Source of the DNA: Sclerodactyla briareus
Taxonomy: Eukaryota > Echinodermata > Holothuroidea > Dendrochirotida > Sclerodactylidae
Direction: 5' to 3'
Assembly (NCBI GenBank): GCA_026419785.1
Contig: JAODTK010005742.1
Location: 62,001 to 126,000 of the forward strand
Length of the DNA: 64,000 nucleotides
The notes under the pieces are model-generated. The model saw only the letters and a program-made list of their open reading frames with translations. It was not told the origin of the DNA and ran no database searches. Below, one piece after another: positions 44,601 through 57,362 of this stretch. Positions within the stretch are counted from its first letter, which is position 1; each line of letters opens with the position of its first letter. The translations under genes were made by a program, and so were the position numbers.

Positions 44601-46574
44601 ATGAACTGCATTTAGTCCATTATTAAAAAAAATCCAGGACGAGGTGGGCATCAGCATCGAAGTGCACTGTACATGCAAACCGATACATGTTTAATTTTTC
44701 TGGATCCTTTTTTTACATCAGCTCTTGAGAGGAGCAGAATGTTGGTTTTCAATTTTCGTAAACATTCTTGATTCTGCTGTAGGAGGCCCAGGATTGCTAG
44801 CTTCCCCGAAAACGTCGGCCAAACAGGGGTGTATAGGATAGGGCAAGCGTGATAATACGGAGGTTCATGCAACTTAGTAGTAGTACCAATTCTGTTTTAT
44901 GTCCACCCTTACTGCCTAAAAATGTGCTAGGTTTAGGTTAGAATAATTTGTCAGTTTCCATTTAGGTATGTGTGCCGAATCTAGGGAAATGGGTTATATT
45001 TATATGTAAATGGTCATGACTAACTGTTCAGGCTTCCTAAGTCAAGGCTAACGTTCGTCAGTCCAGTTGGCAGTCGACGATGTTTATCCAGTGTACCTAG
45101 CATAAACTCTGTCCTACAGTAATCATTTTTACTTTCAATTTTCTTTCACATTCCAATAGTTACATTTACTATTTATTTTGTGAGTACGCTAACCAAACCT
45201 CAACTCACTCAAATTAAAAAGACACTGACAACATAATGTTCATTCACGCCCTCTTAGGGCTAACTCAGAACTGATAATATTTTATCCAGTACCCAACTCT
45301 CCACACACATGCACATGAACATAAAGTTTAATTTCAGTATTTTATTGGCTCATTAGACCTAAGAAAGAACCTCATTGGTTGATTGAGTTTTGAAACTACA
45401 ACCCACCAAGCCTTACCATCCAGCTCCAGAGCATGGAGACCAATATACAGTTCAACAACTAATACCAAACAAAGGTCCTATTAATACTGCATACCCAGGT
45501 TTAGTACCACCAGAGCTAAACAACAAACAATCTTGCTAGAGAACATGTCAATGAAACAACACACAATCTTGCTGAAACTGCCAATAGCCTTAGATGATAT
45601 ATAGGTGACCATAATAGCCCAATTTGACTGTTAAATTCACTTAGGCCCCTACATAAGACGTGGAATAACGATGTACCAGAAATTAAAATAATAATTTTTT
45701 TTCCTCAATAAAATGAAGTCAAGGTTATAGGCCATTAATTTCTTGAACCTTTTGGGTCCTTGCATTTCGGGATGTGCCCAGAAAAATGTGTCAGGTGGAA
45801 ATGATCGCGAAGGACATGAAGAGCTAGAAAGATCATTTTCTGTATTTAAAAGTGAATCAAGAGAGGAAAATTTGGCTACTTTGTAAAGAGTCCTGCCTAA
45901 ATGCAGGAGTGCTAGGTGACACCATCCAGTGCTGCCAGGCATGGGCACATCCCTGAATATTTGTTGTATCTGAATAGTTGACAAAGAACTAAAAGGTGCT
46001 GGATACACCTATGAGCATGATGTAATGTTTTCATTGAAGTAAAGGCAATAATATACATCATCAGAACGATGTGAATGTTCATTATCTGTAGAGAACAACT
46101 GTTTCTGTTCTTTTATTATCTTCACATTTTTTTCCTGTGGTTAATCAATTTATTGAAAAATAACAGGTAAATATCAAAGGTTTGTGTTGTAAACATTGCT
46201 TGATGACGGCTGATTGTATGAGTTCTCTTGTTTTCACTAGTTCCGGCTGATTGTTGCGTCTTTTCAAAGTGAACCAAGGTGGTGAGCGGCTGGTATCGAC
46301 GTCGAAAAATTAAAAATACAGGAAAAATGAATGGTCTCAGCATACATCAATGAATGAGGAGCTCTTAAAACTGTAAGAAAATTACTCAACTGGGAGGCGG
46401 AGGTCAGGTACCAGGATATGTGCTGTCTATTGTTTGTCTCTTATTCGACTCGTGCTAATAAGATGGGGGAGGGGAGCGACTCTTCCAAGGTTGAAGCCAG
46501 TATGCGTTGAGTTAATAAGGGTACCCTCAATGAAAGACCCTTGACATCTCGCTGGAATTCGTAGAGGGGAATGA
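41691..46574. other. Unannotated (4.9 kb)
   Basis: No gene is supported. It contains another G/C-run foldback at 43,095-43,150, like the H2 termini (GGGGGGGTGATGG...CCGCCCCCC), and a G/C-run pair at 44,076-44,095. A plus-strand acceptor at 44,139 (accactattgcag) is followed by an open frame of about 60 codons (SACNITMIFPAEVPWVGRYC), but it lacks a clear donor and any family match. I leave it unannotated. Confidence 0.3.
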
Positions 46575-46995
46575 CAGCAGAATCTGCACCCCGGCAGCAG
46601 TATGTCCTTTTCCTCTGAGAATCATTATCAAAGGAGAAACACGCAGGTGAGTAGCTTATCCGAGTTATGAGACCTGTATAATCCTGCAGCAGTCTGTCCT
46701 GCTCCAACAGAGAATCATTCTCAGAGGAGATCCCCGCAGTCAGTAGTAGTTTAGTTAGTTTCAAGTAATGAGACAGTACAGTCATGCAGCGAATGTTCCT
46801 TCTCCTGCTGAGAATCATTCTCAAAGGAGAACTGTGCAGGTCAGTAGTAGTAGCAGGCTTGAGTTATGGACCTGTATAATCCTGCTGCAGTATGTCCTTC
46901 TCTGATGGGAAACATCCTCAAAGGAGAACCATGCAGGTCAGTAGTTCGTCCTGAAGCCAAGAAAACCGGTATCCTGTTGCAGTATGTCCTGCCCC
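46575..46995 (+). repeat. ~100-bp minisatellite, four to five units
   Basis: GCAGTATGTCCTTCTCCTCT, GAGAATCATTCTCAAAGGAG, AAC..TGCAGGTCAGTAGTAG and GACCTGTATAATCCTGC(TG) recur with period about 100 bp. The last unit is partial. There is no coding reading. Confidence 0.8.
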
Positions 46996-47142
46996 ACTGA
47001 GATTCATTCATCAATTCTGTACTCATTCTTTCTATGTTGCTCCTTCCAATCATAATTGAAGGTGTATGCCCACAAATTAGTGGTTCATTTGGTGATAGAT
47101 GTTTTGTCTCATCTGAAACACAACGTTCGGAAGAGGACTTAG

Positions 47143-49378
47143 CGATCACTTGTTATGTGTGTGTGATGTTATGTAGGTATGTGTGCGTGTGTTGTATGTG
47201 TTGCCCTCTTTCTTGTTAGCGGATTTCTCAGAAACGGTATTGAAGGTTTAAGAGCGATTTGATGAAGAAATTTTCGTATGTAGTATCGGGGGTTGGGGAA
47301 CACAATTTATTGAAGTTTGACACAAAAGTCAAAGAATTAAGTAGTGTAATTAACCTATTTCATGTACTTGATTGTTTACGCTTGTCAGCAAGATTACAGA
47401 GGACCCCTGAGGTCTATGGTGATTTGGTTGGGCACATAGGTGCAGGATATAAGGTAGAAGAACGATTAGATTTTTCAGAAAAAAATATGCTAATAGGGCA
47501 TATTAATTTGGCATTAATTTATGCAAAATTTAAAAGTTTGTCAGATTTTCACCATAATGGTGAATATATGGTTTACCTTCATCCCAACAATTTTTAAACA
47601 AAGATTCAGGGTCAATGGACCCCCCCCGGCCATTCATGTATCTAATCGCATAATCATGCAAAATTTGAAGTTGGATTCAGGGTCTGCTGGAGGTCATTCA
47701 ACATACATGTCTAATTTGCATAAGTATGCGTTAATTTTAAAGTTTGCCCGATTTTAATGAAATGTGGTCGATATGGGCTATGCTACCTACTACTCTCAAA
47801 AACCATGGCAACTAAACTGGAGGCACTGGAGGTAATTCAGTGGTTATCTGCATAACTTATTCCAAAATTCAAAGTTGTTCGATGTTTATGAAGCCTGATC
47901 GGTATGGTCTTACCTTTAGGCCCCCAAAATGGAACATTACTAAAGTCATCGGGGGTTATTCAGTGTGTATAAATTGCTCCATTCATGCAAATGTTTAAAG
48001 TAGTTGGATTTCATGAAATGATTTGAGTGTGGTCCACCTTTGGTCCTTGAAATATCCAAAACGAGAAACTGAGTCAATGGAAAAGTTCAATTTAAAATAA
48101 TTGTAATATAATTTAGGGCAAATTTTAGTCAAATTTCCACAAAGCTTATGACTACTCTAGTAGACAAGGTCAACAATAAGTCCTTATGAATTTGAAAAAA
48201 ATTTGGTCACTGATTAGAAAGCTGTTTCTGTTAATGCTGTACCCAAAATCTTAAAGCAACACATGGAATGCCTGGCTGTAATTGTTTGCATGGCTGTGAT
48301 AATAGAAAGAAACACTGATCGCGGAACATGGCGAGACACTGGGGCGATTTCCGCCTGGTATATAACATCAGGGCACCAATCGGTACCACAAAGCGTTTTT
48401 GAATTAATCATAACCCATTGCCATCTAGGTATCTGAAGTTGTTCAGAGGAGCTGTCCAGGCAATCAACTCTGATTCTTCTTAACATTCTGAGGTTGCAGA
48501 TGGGAGATTTTCTCGGATTTTTTTGGTCGCCCTCCGCTCCTGATACAAGTAGTAAGGACCAGCCCACACAGACAAAGGTAGGGCATGATAAAAGGTTTAT
48601 CTGTGGTAAGCTTCGGAAGAAAGCAGAATTCAATCAATGTTGGTTTAGTTGGGGTTTTCTTGTCTGATGCTCGCCCTCAGCTAACAATAGGGCAAGGAGG
48701 AGGCATTAATAGGATAAAAAAAAGAAAAGAGATATTGAGATGGGGATGGCATTCTTGCCAGAACAGTGGTTTGCATATTTGGCAAAGCACCACTAATGTA
48801 ATCTTCGCAAGTAGTGTTGGCTGAGAAATAACAGGCCATGATAATTGCACTGTACCACTGCCTCATCATGATTTGGAGAGGCCCTCAAATGAAGTATCAA
48901 ATGCTCAAAGAAAAAGTCATATATGGTGGTTTGATCAGAGGACATTCACTATAATAGTATAAGAGAGGATTGCTGTACGGCGTGGTAGTTGGTGATGGTT
49001 TACTTTGGTTTGAAAGAAAGACAACAGAACTTCGCGGAGTGTGGTTGTTTACATCAATGAACAATTGAATACAAACATATAATCGTGTTGTAGCAACTTT
49101 GAATGATGCGTTATGGTGCAAGGGGATTCTACCTTTTTTGATTTCTCTGCATAATGAGACCTCCAAAATTGCAAGGCAAAAACTCCAAAATAGAGAACAC
49201 ATTCATTTTAAATAGACCTTGATATAGCGTTACATTCCACGATGAACCTCTATGTATCCAAGGCTGCCAGTCCTATGGTCTTTGCTACCATGATAGACTC
49301 TCTCTCTTTCAGAGAGAGGCATTGTGAGATGTTTAAAGATGTGTAGGAAATAGCAACACCCTCCTAAGCCTGCTTACC
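47143..49378 (+). repeat. 2.24-kb tandem duplication, unit 1
   Basis: This unit aligns over its whole length with 49,379-51,613. The start (GATCACTTGTTATGTGTGTG...GGATTTCTCAGAAACGG), the 140-bp-module array (47,490-48,080), the TGTTCAGAGGAGCTGTCCAGG segment and the end (AAATAGCAACACCCTCCTAA) all recur in order. Differences are mainly one-base gaps. A minus frame of 139 codons (48,214-48,633) lies inside but is broken in unit 2 and matches no family that I know. Confidence 0.9.
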
Positions 49379-51613
49379 GATCACTTTGTATGTGTGTCTG
49401 TGTATGTTCTATGGTATGTAGTGTGCGTGTGTATTGTATTGTGCCCTATGCTTTCTGGGAGCAGGATTTCTCAGAAACGGTAGAAGAGAGATTTGATGAA
49501 TGAAATTTGTTTGTATGTAGTTCGGGGTTGGGTTGAACACAATTGCATTTGATTTTGGAACAAAAGTCAATAAATGAAGTAGGGTAATTATACTATTTAG
49601 TTAATGTATTGTTCCGGCTGTCAGCAAGATACCGGTGAACCATAGGTGCTATGTTGATGGTTTGGCACATAGGTGCAGGATTATAAGGTAGAAGAACTGA
49701 GTAGATTTTTCAGCAAAAAATATGCTAATTAGGCATCTAATTTGCATAATTTATGCAAAATTTAAAAGTTGTCAGATTGTCACCAAATTGTGTGAATATG
49801 GTCTACCTTCAGTCCCAAAATTTTTTAACAAAGATTCAGGGTCAATGGTGGAGGCCATTCAAGTATCTAATTCGCATAACTCATGCAAAATTTTGAAGTG
49901 GATTCAGGTGGGTCTCTGGAAGGTCATTCAACATAAACATGTCTATTGGCATCATGTATGCGTAATTTAAAGTTTGCCCGATTTTAATGAAATTTGGTTT
50001 AGATATGGGTATGGTACCATTTACTACTCCAAACATTTTTCAACATAAACTGGAGGTCACTGGAGGTAATTCAGTGTGTCTATTATGAATAGTTTATGCC
50101 AAAATTCAAAGTTTGTTCGAGTTTTATGAAGCCTGATCGGTCTATGGTATACCCTTAGTACCCAAAATGGTAAACATTAACTCAAGTCATCGGGGGTTAT
50201 TCAGTGGTGTATAAAATTGCTCACAGTCATGCAAATGTTAAGTTAGTTGGATTTCCCATGAAATGTATTGAGTGTGGACCACCATTGGTCCTGAAAATTC
50301 CAAACGAGAAAGTGAGTCAATGGAGTTCAATTTTAAAATAATTGTAATATAATTTAGGCAATTTTTTTAGTCAAATTTCCACAAGGCTTCGACTCCTCTA
50401 GTCGACAACGGTCACACAATAGTCCTTAGATTTGAAATGTCATCAATAGTAGATGTTTCTGTTAAGTGCTGATACCAAATCTTATAAAGCCAACACATGG
50501 GAGTGCCTTGTAATTGTTGCATGGGTGACTAATAGAAGAACAACTGATCGCGCGAATCCTGCGAGACACTGGGCGATCGCATGGTATTATAACCTCAGGG
50601 CACCAATGAACCAAAAGCTGTTTTGAATAATCATACCATTGCCACATCCCTCAACGGTCATCTGAAGTTGTCAGAGGAGCTGTCCAGGTACCATCAACTC
50701 GTCTTCCAACATTATGAGGTTGCCAGCCGGGGAGATTCTCGGATTTTTTGTCGCCCCTCCCGATCCTGATCAGTCGGGACCAGCCCACACAGGGACAAAA
50801 GGGTAGGGCATGATAAATGTTCTCTCTTGTGGTAAGCTTCGGACACAGAAAGCAGAATTCAATCAATGTTGGTTTAGTTGGGGTTTTCTTGTCTGATGCT
50901 CGCCCTCAGCTACAATAGGGCAAGGCGGAGGTCATACATAGATAAAAAAAGAAAAGAGATATGAGAATGGGGATGGCATTTGCAAGAACAGTGTGTTTGC
51001 TATTTTGGCCAAAGCACCACTAAGTAATCCTTGCCCCATTGTAGTGATTGTGAGGAGAAATACAGGCCAGTATAATGCACTGCTTACCACTGCATCATCA
51101 TTGATTTGGAGAAGGCCCTCAACTGAAGTATCAAATTGCTTCAAAGAAAAAAGTCAATATATGGTTGGTTGATCAGAGGACATTTCACTATAACTAGTCA
51201 AAGAGAGGATTGCTGTAGCTGGTGGTAGTTGTTGATGGTTACTTTGGTTGAAAGAAAGACAACCAGGAACTTCTGCGTATGTGTGAGTTGTTTACACAAT
51301 AGAACAATTGAATACAGAACATATATAATCTGTGTTGTAAAACTTGGACATGATGGTTATTGTGAACGGGGATTTCTTCCTGATTTCTTTGCCTAATGGA
51401 CCAAATTTGAAGGCCAATAACTCCCACATAGAAAACAATCATTTTAATAGACTTTTGGTATAGCTTTACATCCCCAGATGGAACCTCGATTGTATCAAGG
51501 TGCAGTTACTATGTCTTTGCTACCATGAGAGACTCTTTCTCTTGCGAGAGGAGGCATGTGAGATATGTACAGATGTGTAGGAAATAGCAACACCCTCCTA
51601 AGCCCCTTACCGA
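49379..51613 (+). repeat. 2.24-kb tandem duplication, unit 2
   Basis: Second unit of the duplication, head-to-tail and directly adjacent to unit 1. The inner 140-bp modules lie at 49,720-50,330 (five units beginning CTAATTTGCATAATTTATGC). The copy ends at CAACACCCTCCTAAGCCCCT near 51,605. The two units sit about 1 kb upstream of the first recognised TTI1 exon. Confidence 0.9.
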
Positions 51614-52541
51614 TCCATAGTGATATCTGTGTAATCTTTTGGAGATAGAGGCTCCTGGTAGGAAGGAAGTCTGGATCAGGTCTGTCCATTGTTAACCAAA
51701 GTAGTGTCACAAAAACATGTTTTCAAGATTGATGTCTTTACTTCAATAGCTGCAGAATCCCAGAAGAGTTAAAGCACAGTGTACGAGATGTCTGACATCG
51801 GTGGTGAGGCGGCAACAGACGAGCTCGTGTTAAGTCCAGTAACGTTTCATTTAACTGTTCAGTAATTTGATAGATATGGTAGCTGTTTAAAGGTCTGCAG
51901 AGGTCAATAAAAAATTAAAAATTACAAAAAACAATTTTAACTCATCTGGTAGAGTAATGTGAAAGACCTATATAAAAATAGGAACATTCGTCCAGTGATC
52001 GGAACTAGAAAGAAGGGCATGGGTAAACCAGTTCCACCACAGGGTCAGAAAAATGTGATGTGAAACATTGTGATTGGTGGTGGACTGACCAAACGATGAT
52101 GGCTAATCAATTCTCCAGCAGATTATCTCAGAAGAGGACTTGTCCTATGTGTGCCATATAGGCAGGTGTATGGGTCTTGGTCGATGCAGTGATGTAATGA
52201 ACGCACTGAAGATTTGAGGACACCTAGGCACCCGTACTGCAAGCAAAATTGTTGAAGAAGTAACGGACATTTCTTGGGACCAACTTTCCAGCATGGCTAA
52301 TATTCACATTTGTTGATATTAACCAAATAGGAGAGGAACATTTGTAATGGATTCCTGTTCATTATCCCATTTATTCTTCATATTCACCCACCACCTTATT
52401 ATGTTCATGGGTGTTCTGCGAAATGGCATTTTAATAATTGAGGCTGTTACGATACTTTAGGAGGAAAATCAGGTGGCCATATGCTTGAAAGAGATCCTAA
52501 ATATGCATACAATAAGTATGTACCATTTCTTCTATTTTCAG
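51614..52541. other. No exon recognised; upstream part of the TTI1 locus
   Basis: A short frame from ATG at 51,791 (MSDIGGEAATDELVLSPV) looks mildly protein-like but does not resemble the known N-terminus of TTI1 and lacks a clear donor. The first TTI1 coding exons must lie here, further left, or be too damaged to see. Confidence 0.3.
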
Positions 52542-52680
52542 GGTTTTATGGAGTGTTCTCCCTAGAGTTTCTCCCACCCTGGGCATACCGTCTCATTCGC
52601 TTGACCCTTCGGAAAGGGAACAGTTCGTCCTCTCAGGATAGATGCCATACTCTGCTGAGCAGCCGAATGCCTTGACTCAG
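52542..52680 (+). CDS. TTI1: Probable TTI1 exon (N-terminal half)
   Basis: Excellent splice signals: acceptor tcttctattttcag and donor CTCAG/GTGAGT. Across frames the exon gives EFLPPWAYRLIRLTL and then DPSEREQFVLSG and DAILC. These resemble, in order, the I-L-P-R-L-G-F-A-V-S-L-L segment, the A-E-Q-E segment and the L-K-C-L-Q-V-L-L segment of vertebrate TTI1, just upstream of the part encoded by the next exon. Two frame changes are needed, as in the better-supported exons. The position and order fit, but the residue match is modest, so assignment is probable and not proven. Confidence 0.45.
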
Positions 52681-53429
52681 GTGAGTATCTATGTGTCTGT
52701 CTGTCGGTCCAGTGAGTGCTTTCCTCTACAAAAACTGATATCTATATGATGATGCAATTGCAATAATCCAACTATACAGGATTTTGTTTTACAAACATGC
52801 GGCATTATATCATTGGTATGCCCAATCCATTTTTATGAGGTGGTTAAAAGTGAGGATTTCACATTATTACATGCGTTACATGGCAAAATATATTATCTAC
52901 TCTTATTACAGTTATCCACAACAAGTGTCATGTATTTACAGAGAACAAGGCACGATGATAACATCTTCATAGCGGCAGGCAAAAACAACATCTTCATAGT
53001 GCAGGCAAAATGCTTTCAAGAATAATAGAAAAAAACTTTGACTCTTAAGGACTGCTGTGACCTTCAAAGACCTTTAAAATGTCTGCCACTCAATGTACAG
53101 AATATGTAGCACCTTCCATGTATGTAATCCGTATATGTTGTAAATTTAGATTAATCATACAAATGAGCATGAAACTCCTGGGGGCGGCAGAGATGACGAT
53201 GCCAAAATTTCATTATTAATACACAGTATATGCTGAGTAAATATGCTAATTTAATGAATTATGCTAAATCATCAACATTGCTAGATTGAGCATGGAAATG
53301 ATTCACATGATGAGTGCAGAAAGAAAGGCAAATAGTTACAGATCTTCCAAGTCCCCCTGCCGGAAGATTTTCCTATTAAAGCAATAACTTTCTAACACAA
53401 TGTCCGATTGACAAAGAAACTTCGCAACA

Positions 53430-54130
53430 TGTTGGCCCTTATGAAATCTAGGAGGGGATCAAAAGTGGGCGTCGCTGCATCACTCCGGTGGTGGCCATAT
53501 GGAAGTTTCAATGAAGCTGAATTAATAGTGTTTGTACAAGGACTCCCTAGTGCCTTGCCAATCCACATGTGAAACTTTGCACACATGATTCTCTAATGAA
53601 AATCTGGAATGGGTAATAAAGTGGGCGTCGCCTGACTTCTCTTGAAGACGATCATTTGTGAATTTTGTCAAACTGAGTTTGTGCCGGATTTGCGCGTTTG
53701 GAACATTGGCCCGATCGTTTGAAGACAAAACTTTTGATTCTTTGTCGTGTCTTGTCTGGTTACTGAAATGTCACCAAAAACAGCTATAAAGCAGCTCACA
53801 ATCCACTAAAAAGGCAAGGTTCAATGTAATAACAAGATTTTCGCCCATACGACCCCACCGGCGACCATTTTGAAATTGGGAAAATCATTTTTCACAGATT
53901 TTTACATGTTGTGTTCTTTAACTTTGCCCACATCAAAGCTAATGAAATAAATTTTAATGGGTGAAATAGTGGGCGTCACCCGACCGCTCTTGCGAAACTT
54001 AGTTTTTTTTTGCTCTTCTGCACTTGAAGCATGCGATCCTTTCCTTGTTGAGACCAACTTTGGTTTCGCCCATACGACCTACCCGACGGCCATTTCAAAT
54101 TTTGACAGAACTGATTTTACTGCAGATTGC
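53430..54130 (+). repeat. GTGGGCGTC repeat cluster in a TTI1 intron
   Basis: GTGGGCGTCGC or GTGGGCGTCACC occurs at about 53,466, 53,623 and 53,970. CCCATACGACC(C)ACC occurs at 53,847 and 54,069. Both lie in similar contexts (AATGGGT.A.A..GTGGGCGTC; CC.GGCGACCATTTTGAAATT). It is a short tandem cluster of an unnamed repeat. Confidence 0.55.
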
Positions 54131-54638
54131 ATATTTCGGAGCATGGTGCGTGCATTGGAATACACCAACTTCCCACTCCGTGGAACACACATCCCTTCTG
54201 ATAAAAAAAAAGGCGAACAATGTCAGCATCTGATTGATCGAAAGGGGGATATGCACGTTGGGGGTTAACTGTCAGGCGACGATGGCTAGTGCTGTAAAGG
54301 ATTAGCCCTTTTCTTCGCTCTTACCACATTGGAACCCGATCCATGTATGGTGCAGAAAGTATGAAACAGGGAAAACCAGTGGAGAGACATGATGCCCCAG
54401 AGAGAAATGCACACAATTAAAAACATACATTGGCTTTTTGGTTACCACCATTCACATTAACGTCCCTATGCTTGGTGGAAATTCCCCATTTTCATGTATA
54501 GTCTGGTTCACTAATACTGTGGGTTTCGATTAAGCAATCAGCATGAACGTTAATCAACCTGAATGTAGAAGAGTCAATGATAGAAGGTAGCTGCAAGTGT
54601 CCATACCCCAGTTTGGGTGGAGGTCCACCTCCCCCTCC

Positions 54639-54639
54639 A

Positions 54640-54670
<31 letters not shown>
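54639..54670 (+). repeat. Poly-C tract
   Basis: A nearly pure C homopolymer of about 32 bp in the intron before the next TTI1 exon. The true length is likely uncertain. Confidence 0.9.
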
Positions 54671-54673
<3 letters not shown>

Positions 54674-54856
54674 CTTTGAGGTTGTAAATTGAGGCTTGAA
54701 ACCTTATTTACAGCAGCTCATTATCTTTTGAAAACACTAACAAGCACATTGAAAATAAAACCTGTGTGACGATGTTCATTGAATTTTATGAACTCAATCT
54801 GATTCACATCAATCAATCTCACTATACTGGTTATTTCTGCCCTCCCGTTCATTATT

Positions 54857-54969
54857 GCGATCCTCCTGAAAATCTTCGGAGTGGCTCGAGCAGGTTTCTG
54901 TATCATTTCTACCCAGGATCAGCATGGGGACACTGTGCCGGTCATCAGGGTGACCCCAAACAGGGCCAG
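54857..54969 (+). CDS. TTI1: TTI1 exon ending in GDPKQGQ
   Basis: The exon ends at a strong donor (GGCCAG/GTATGT) in phase 0. The readings RFLYHFYPG, then ISMGTLCR, then GDPKQGQ follow the conserved TTI1 line [24 protein letters not shown]. Two one-base slips are required. The next exon starts in phase 0 with VAIVTWTKAV, which continues the same line. The left boundary is uncertain: coding similarity starts by about 54,857, but no clean acceptor was chosen. TTI1 is the HEAT-repeat partner of TELO2 and TTI2 in the cytosolic TTT complex, which with HSP90 stabilises newly made PIKK kinases. Confidence 0.7.
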
Positions 54970-56971
54970 GTATGTGAACATTTGCTCGAACGCCCATTTC
55001 CATCTGTTGTTTCAATAATGAGACATTATTGCATACATTTCATAACCTTCTGGGTGTTTTTTTTGCGGTAACAACGTACAGGAGGACTGACATATTCAAC
55101 TTACAAGTTGGCTTAAGGACAACATTAATCAGAAGCCTGATATGTTACTGACGAAAAAAAAAAATGAGTGTGTCTGTCCAAACATGACTTTTTGACAATT
55201 TCCATTTACAGACGCTTATAGCGGCTTGCGAAAATTGTGCATGTACGTATTGATAAGATCGAACAAGATCAAAATGAATCCCATCATGCAATACTTCACA
55301 TCCCTTGCTAAGATAATTTGTTTTTTCTATAAAAATTACATTTGACTTGCTAGTATGAAATAGTATAGGGTGTTCCTGTAGTGGGTGGGCGGTGTTGAGA
55401 CGTAAAAGGCAGAAGTCTGCCAAATGTGGTTATAATACCTAACATTCTATGTGATGGCAACTCAGTATGTCACACATAGATAGGATATATTTGAAGGGGG
55501 AGAAAGAAAGAAAAGGGGTGGGCGGGAGGGGTTTGAAGATGTTCCTGATAATTTTTAAATTTACATGTACAATTACTTGGCTCATCGAGATGGGGCAAAG
55601 GCTGTCTTTATACAGGGGATTATTGTAGCGTGCAATCGCCATTGCCATCATTCGCATGACATCATGTAGTTGAGTCGGCGGGTGCGCTTTGGTGACTTTG
55701 AGTTCAAAATAAATATAAGTACATTGGTAATCATATGTGAAGGAATACCAGTTCTAAGTGATACTGAGACCAATTCTCTGTGAGAATTACAAAATGTGAG
55801 GGACATTTCGAAGAAAGAAGAGAAGGAGAAGAAACGGAGGGAAAGGACATCCCAACGCAATAGGTCTATTCGGCAAGGTTGTGTAAATAAAGATTAAGAA
55901 ACCTAAAGGGCTGGGAAAAACAATATCATCTGTTTTATTTGGAATGATCGTGAAGTGACGAGAAACTGCAGCGTGGTTTGGGTACTCACCTTCAATTAAC
56001 TCTAATAACTTTCTCTTGTTTTTGTGGATCATCGCTGAAATCTCTTCCTGCTATTGCTGTTGCTGCCACTCTAACAGAATATCACCAAGGGAGCATCACA
56101 GAATTCTTCCCACATTCTGAATTCTCGTCCCAGCTAATAACTCATCCAGTAATGTTAGTGTATATGTGTGTGAGTGGTTTGGTTTCTTAAATATGCTTAT
56201 TGAGTCAGTTCATAAACATAACTGAGTATGTGCTTCATTGTTCTTTGTAGTTTTATTCGAGCCAAAATCTCATTGAAGACAACTTCACTGAATATTTGTG
56301 GGGTATACATATCATGTAGGTATGTATCCAGGGTTCACAAAAAGGGGACCCAGGGGCTATTAGCTCCCTGAAATGCATCTATAACCCCTTGTCCTAATGA
56401 AATCTCATAAATTAGGGGCATTTTGTGTGTGGCAAATAGCCCTTGAGTTCTTCAGTTGATCACACTGAAGTAACAGATGCAATATGCACTACTTCAATGT
56501 TTTGAGAGCAGAAACTAACACTGTAGTGTTTGTAATATTACATGTGAGCCACGTGTTATAGGTCTGGGGTTGACGTGAGGCCCTGGGCCTCAATGCAGAA
56601 GACAAGATTTGGAAAATTCTCAATACTCTCTCCTATCAAATAACCCCTGTCCCATGCCAGAATACACAAACCAGGAGCTATTTCTTTTGAGAGTTAACCC
56701 GGTCTCTGGCCCCTTATTTTGACCCCTGTATGTATCTTGTACTATTAACTAATATAATCATATCCAGATGAATGATCACTGTCGCAGCTTAAAAGCTTCT
56801 GCATTAAATAACTGTTTTGGAGAATCAAAGATGGATTTGCCTTTGGCCTACAGTGCAACTAGTGGAAGAACTGATGATTTCTGCTCATTTGCTTGTATGC
56901 ATGGAAATAGTTTAGGGTGAAAAAAATCTGGCTAAGAGCCAAATCTGCTATTATTTTATCATCATTAACAG
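54970..56971 (+). other. TTI1 intron
   Basis: About 2 kb with no further TTI1-like coding sequence. A plus-strand segment at 56,085-56,152 (acceptor ccactctaacag, frame YHQGSITEFFPHSEFSSQLI) looks exon-like but does not fit TTI1 and would break the junction 54,969/56,972, which is in phase without it. It may be a cryptic exon. Confidence 0.5.
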
Positions 56972-57237
56972 GTTGCCATAGTTACATGGACAAAAGCAGT
57001 CACAATGATGATGCTCGGACGCACTCCTGTCGGGACTGAACCTAGTGTCAAGGCTCCACCCACTTTCAGAGACCCAAGCTCATTGGTGGTCAGGAGGAAT
57101 GCTGATTGGCCTGAAGAATACTGCTGAGAAACTGAACATTCTGATTGGCCAGATCTGTTCAGCCGAAAACAAGGAGCTGGCAAGTTCAGACTGGCCCTGG
57201 TCAACTTTGCAAAGGACTTGCTTATAGAGTGTAAAAG
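56972..57237 (+). CDS. TTI1: TTI1 exon with two compensating frameshifts
   Basis: The acceptor tcatcattaacag and donor AAAAG/GTAAAA bound 266 nt. It reads VAIVTWTKAVTMMMLGRTPV, then SSLVVRRNADWPEE in frame 0. It continues one base over as TAEKLNILIGQICS (after about 57,120) and returns to frame 0 (about 57,180) as FRLALVNFAKDLLIECKR. This is the order of vertebrate TTI1 (A-E-L-M-V-Y-R-E-A-D-W, then D-K-L-T-I-L-I-K-K-I-I, then V-R-L-E-L-V-E-L-V-E-D-L-L-L-K-C). In frame 0 alone a TGA appears at 57,125-57,127. It is an effect of the extra base and not a real stop. An extra base near 57,119-57,121 and a missing base near 57,180 explain everything. These may be sequence errors or real decay. Confidence 0.87.
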
Positions 57238-57362
57238 GTAAAAACACAATTCACTATCTAGGGACATTACGTGTTCGGCGTGGTGAAGATGCACCTTATG
57301 CCCAAGTTATATCCCTAACTGATTTAGCAGGAAGATTACTCACCTGAAATGAATGACTTCTA

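Noticed and set aside
54918..54969. Mini-exon reading DQHGDTVPVIRVTPNR
   Set aside because: It uses the internal acceptor tacccag, but the TTI1 similarity runs through that site in other frames (FYPG, ISMGTLCR, GDPKQGQ), so the site is not the true acceptor.
57125..57127. In-frame TGA in the TTI1 exon, possibly selenocysteine
   Set aside because: The conserved TTI1 residues continue in the next frame from about 57,120 and return to frame 0 near 57,180, so the TGA comes from one extra and one missing base. TTI1 is not a known selenoprotein and no SECIS was seen.
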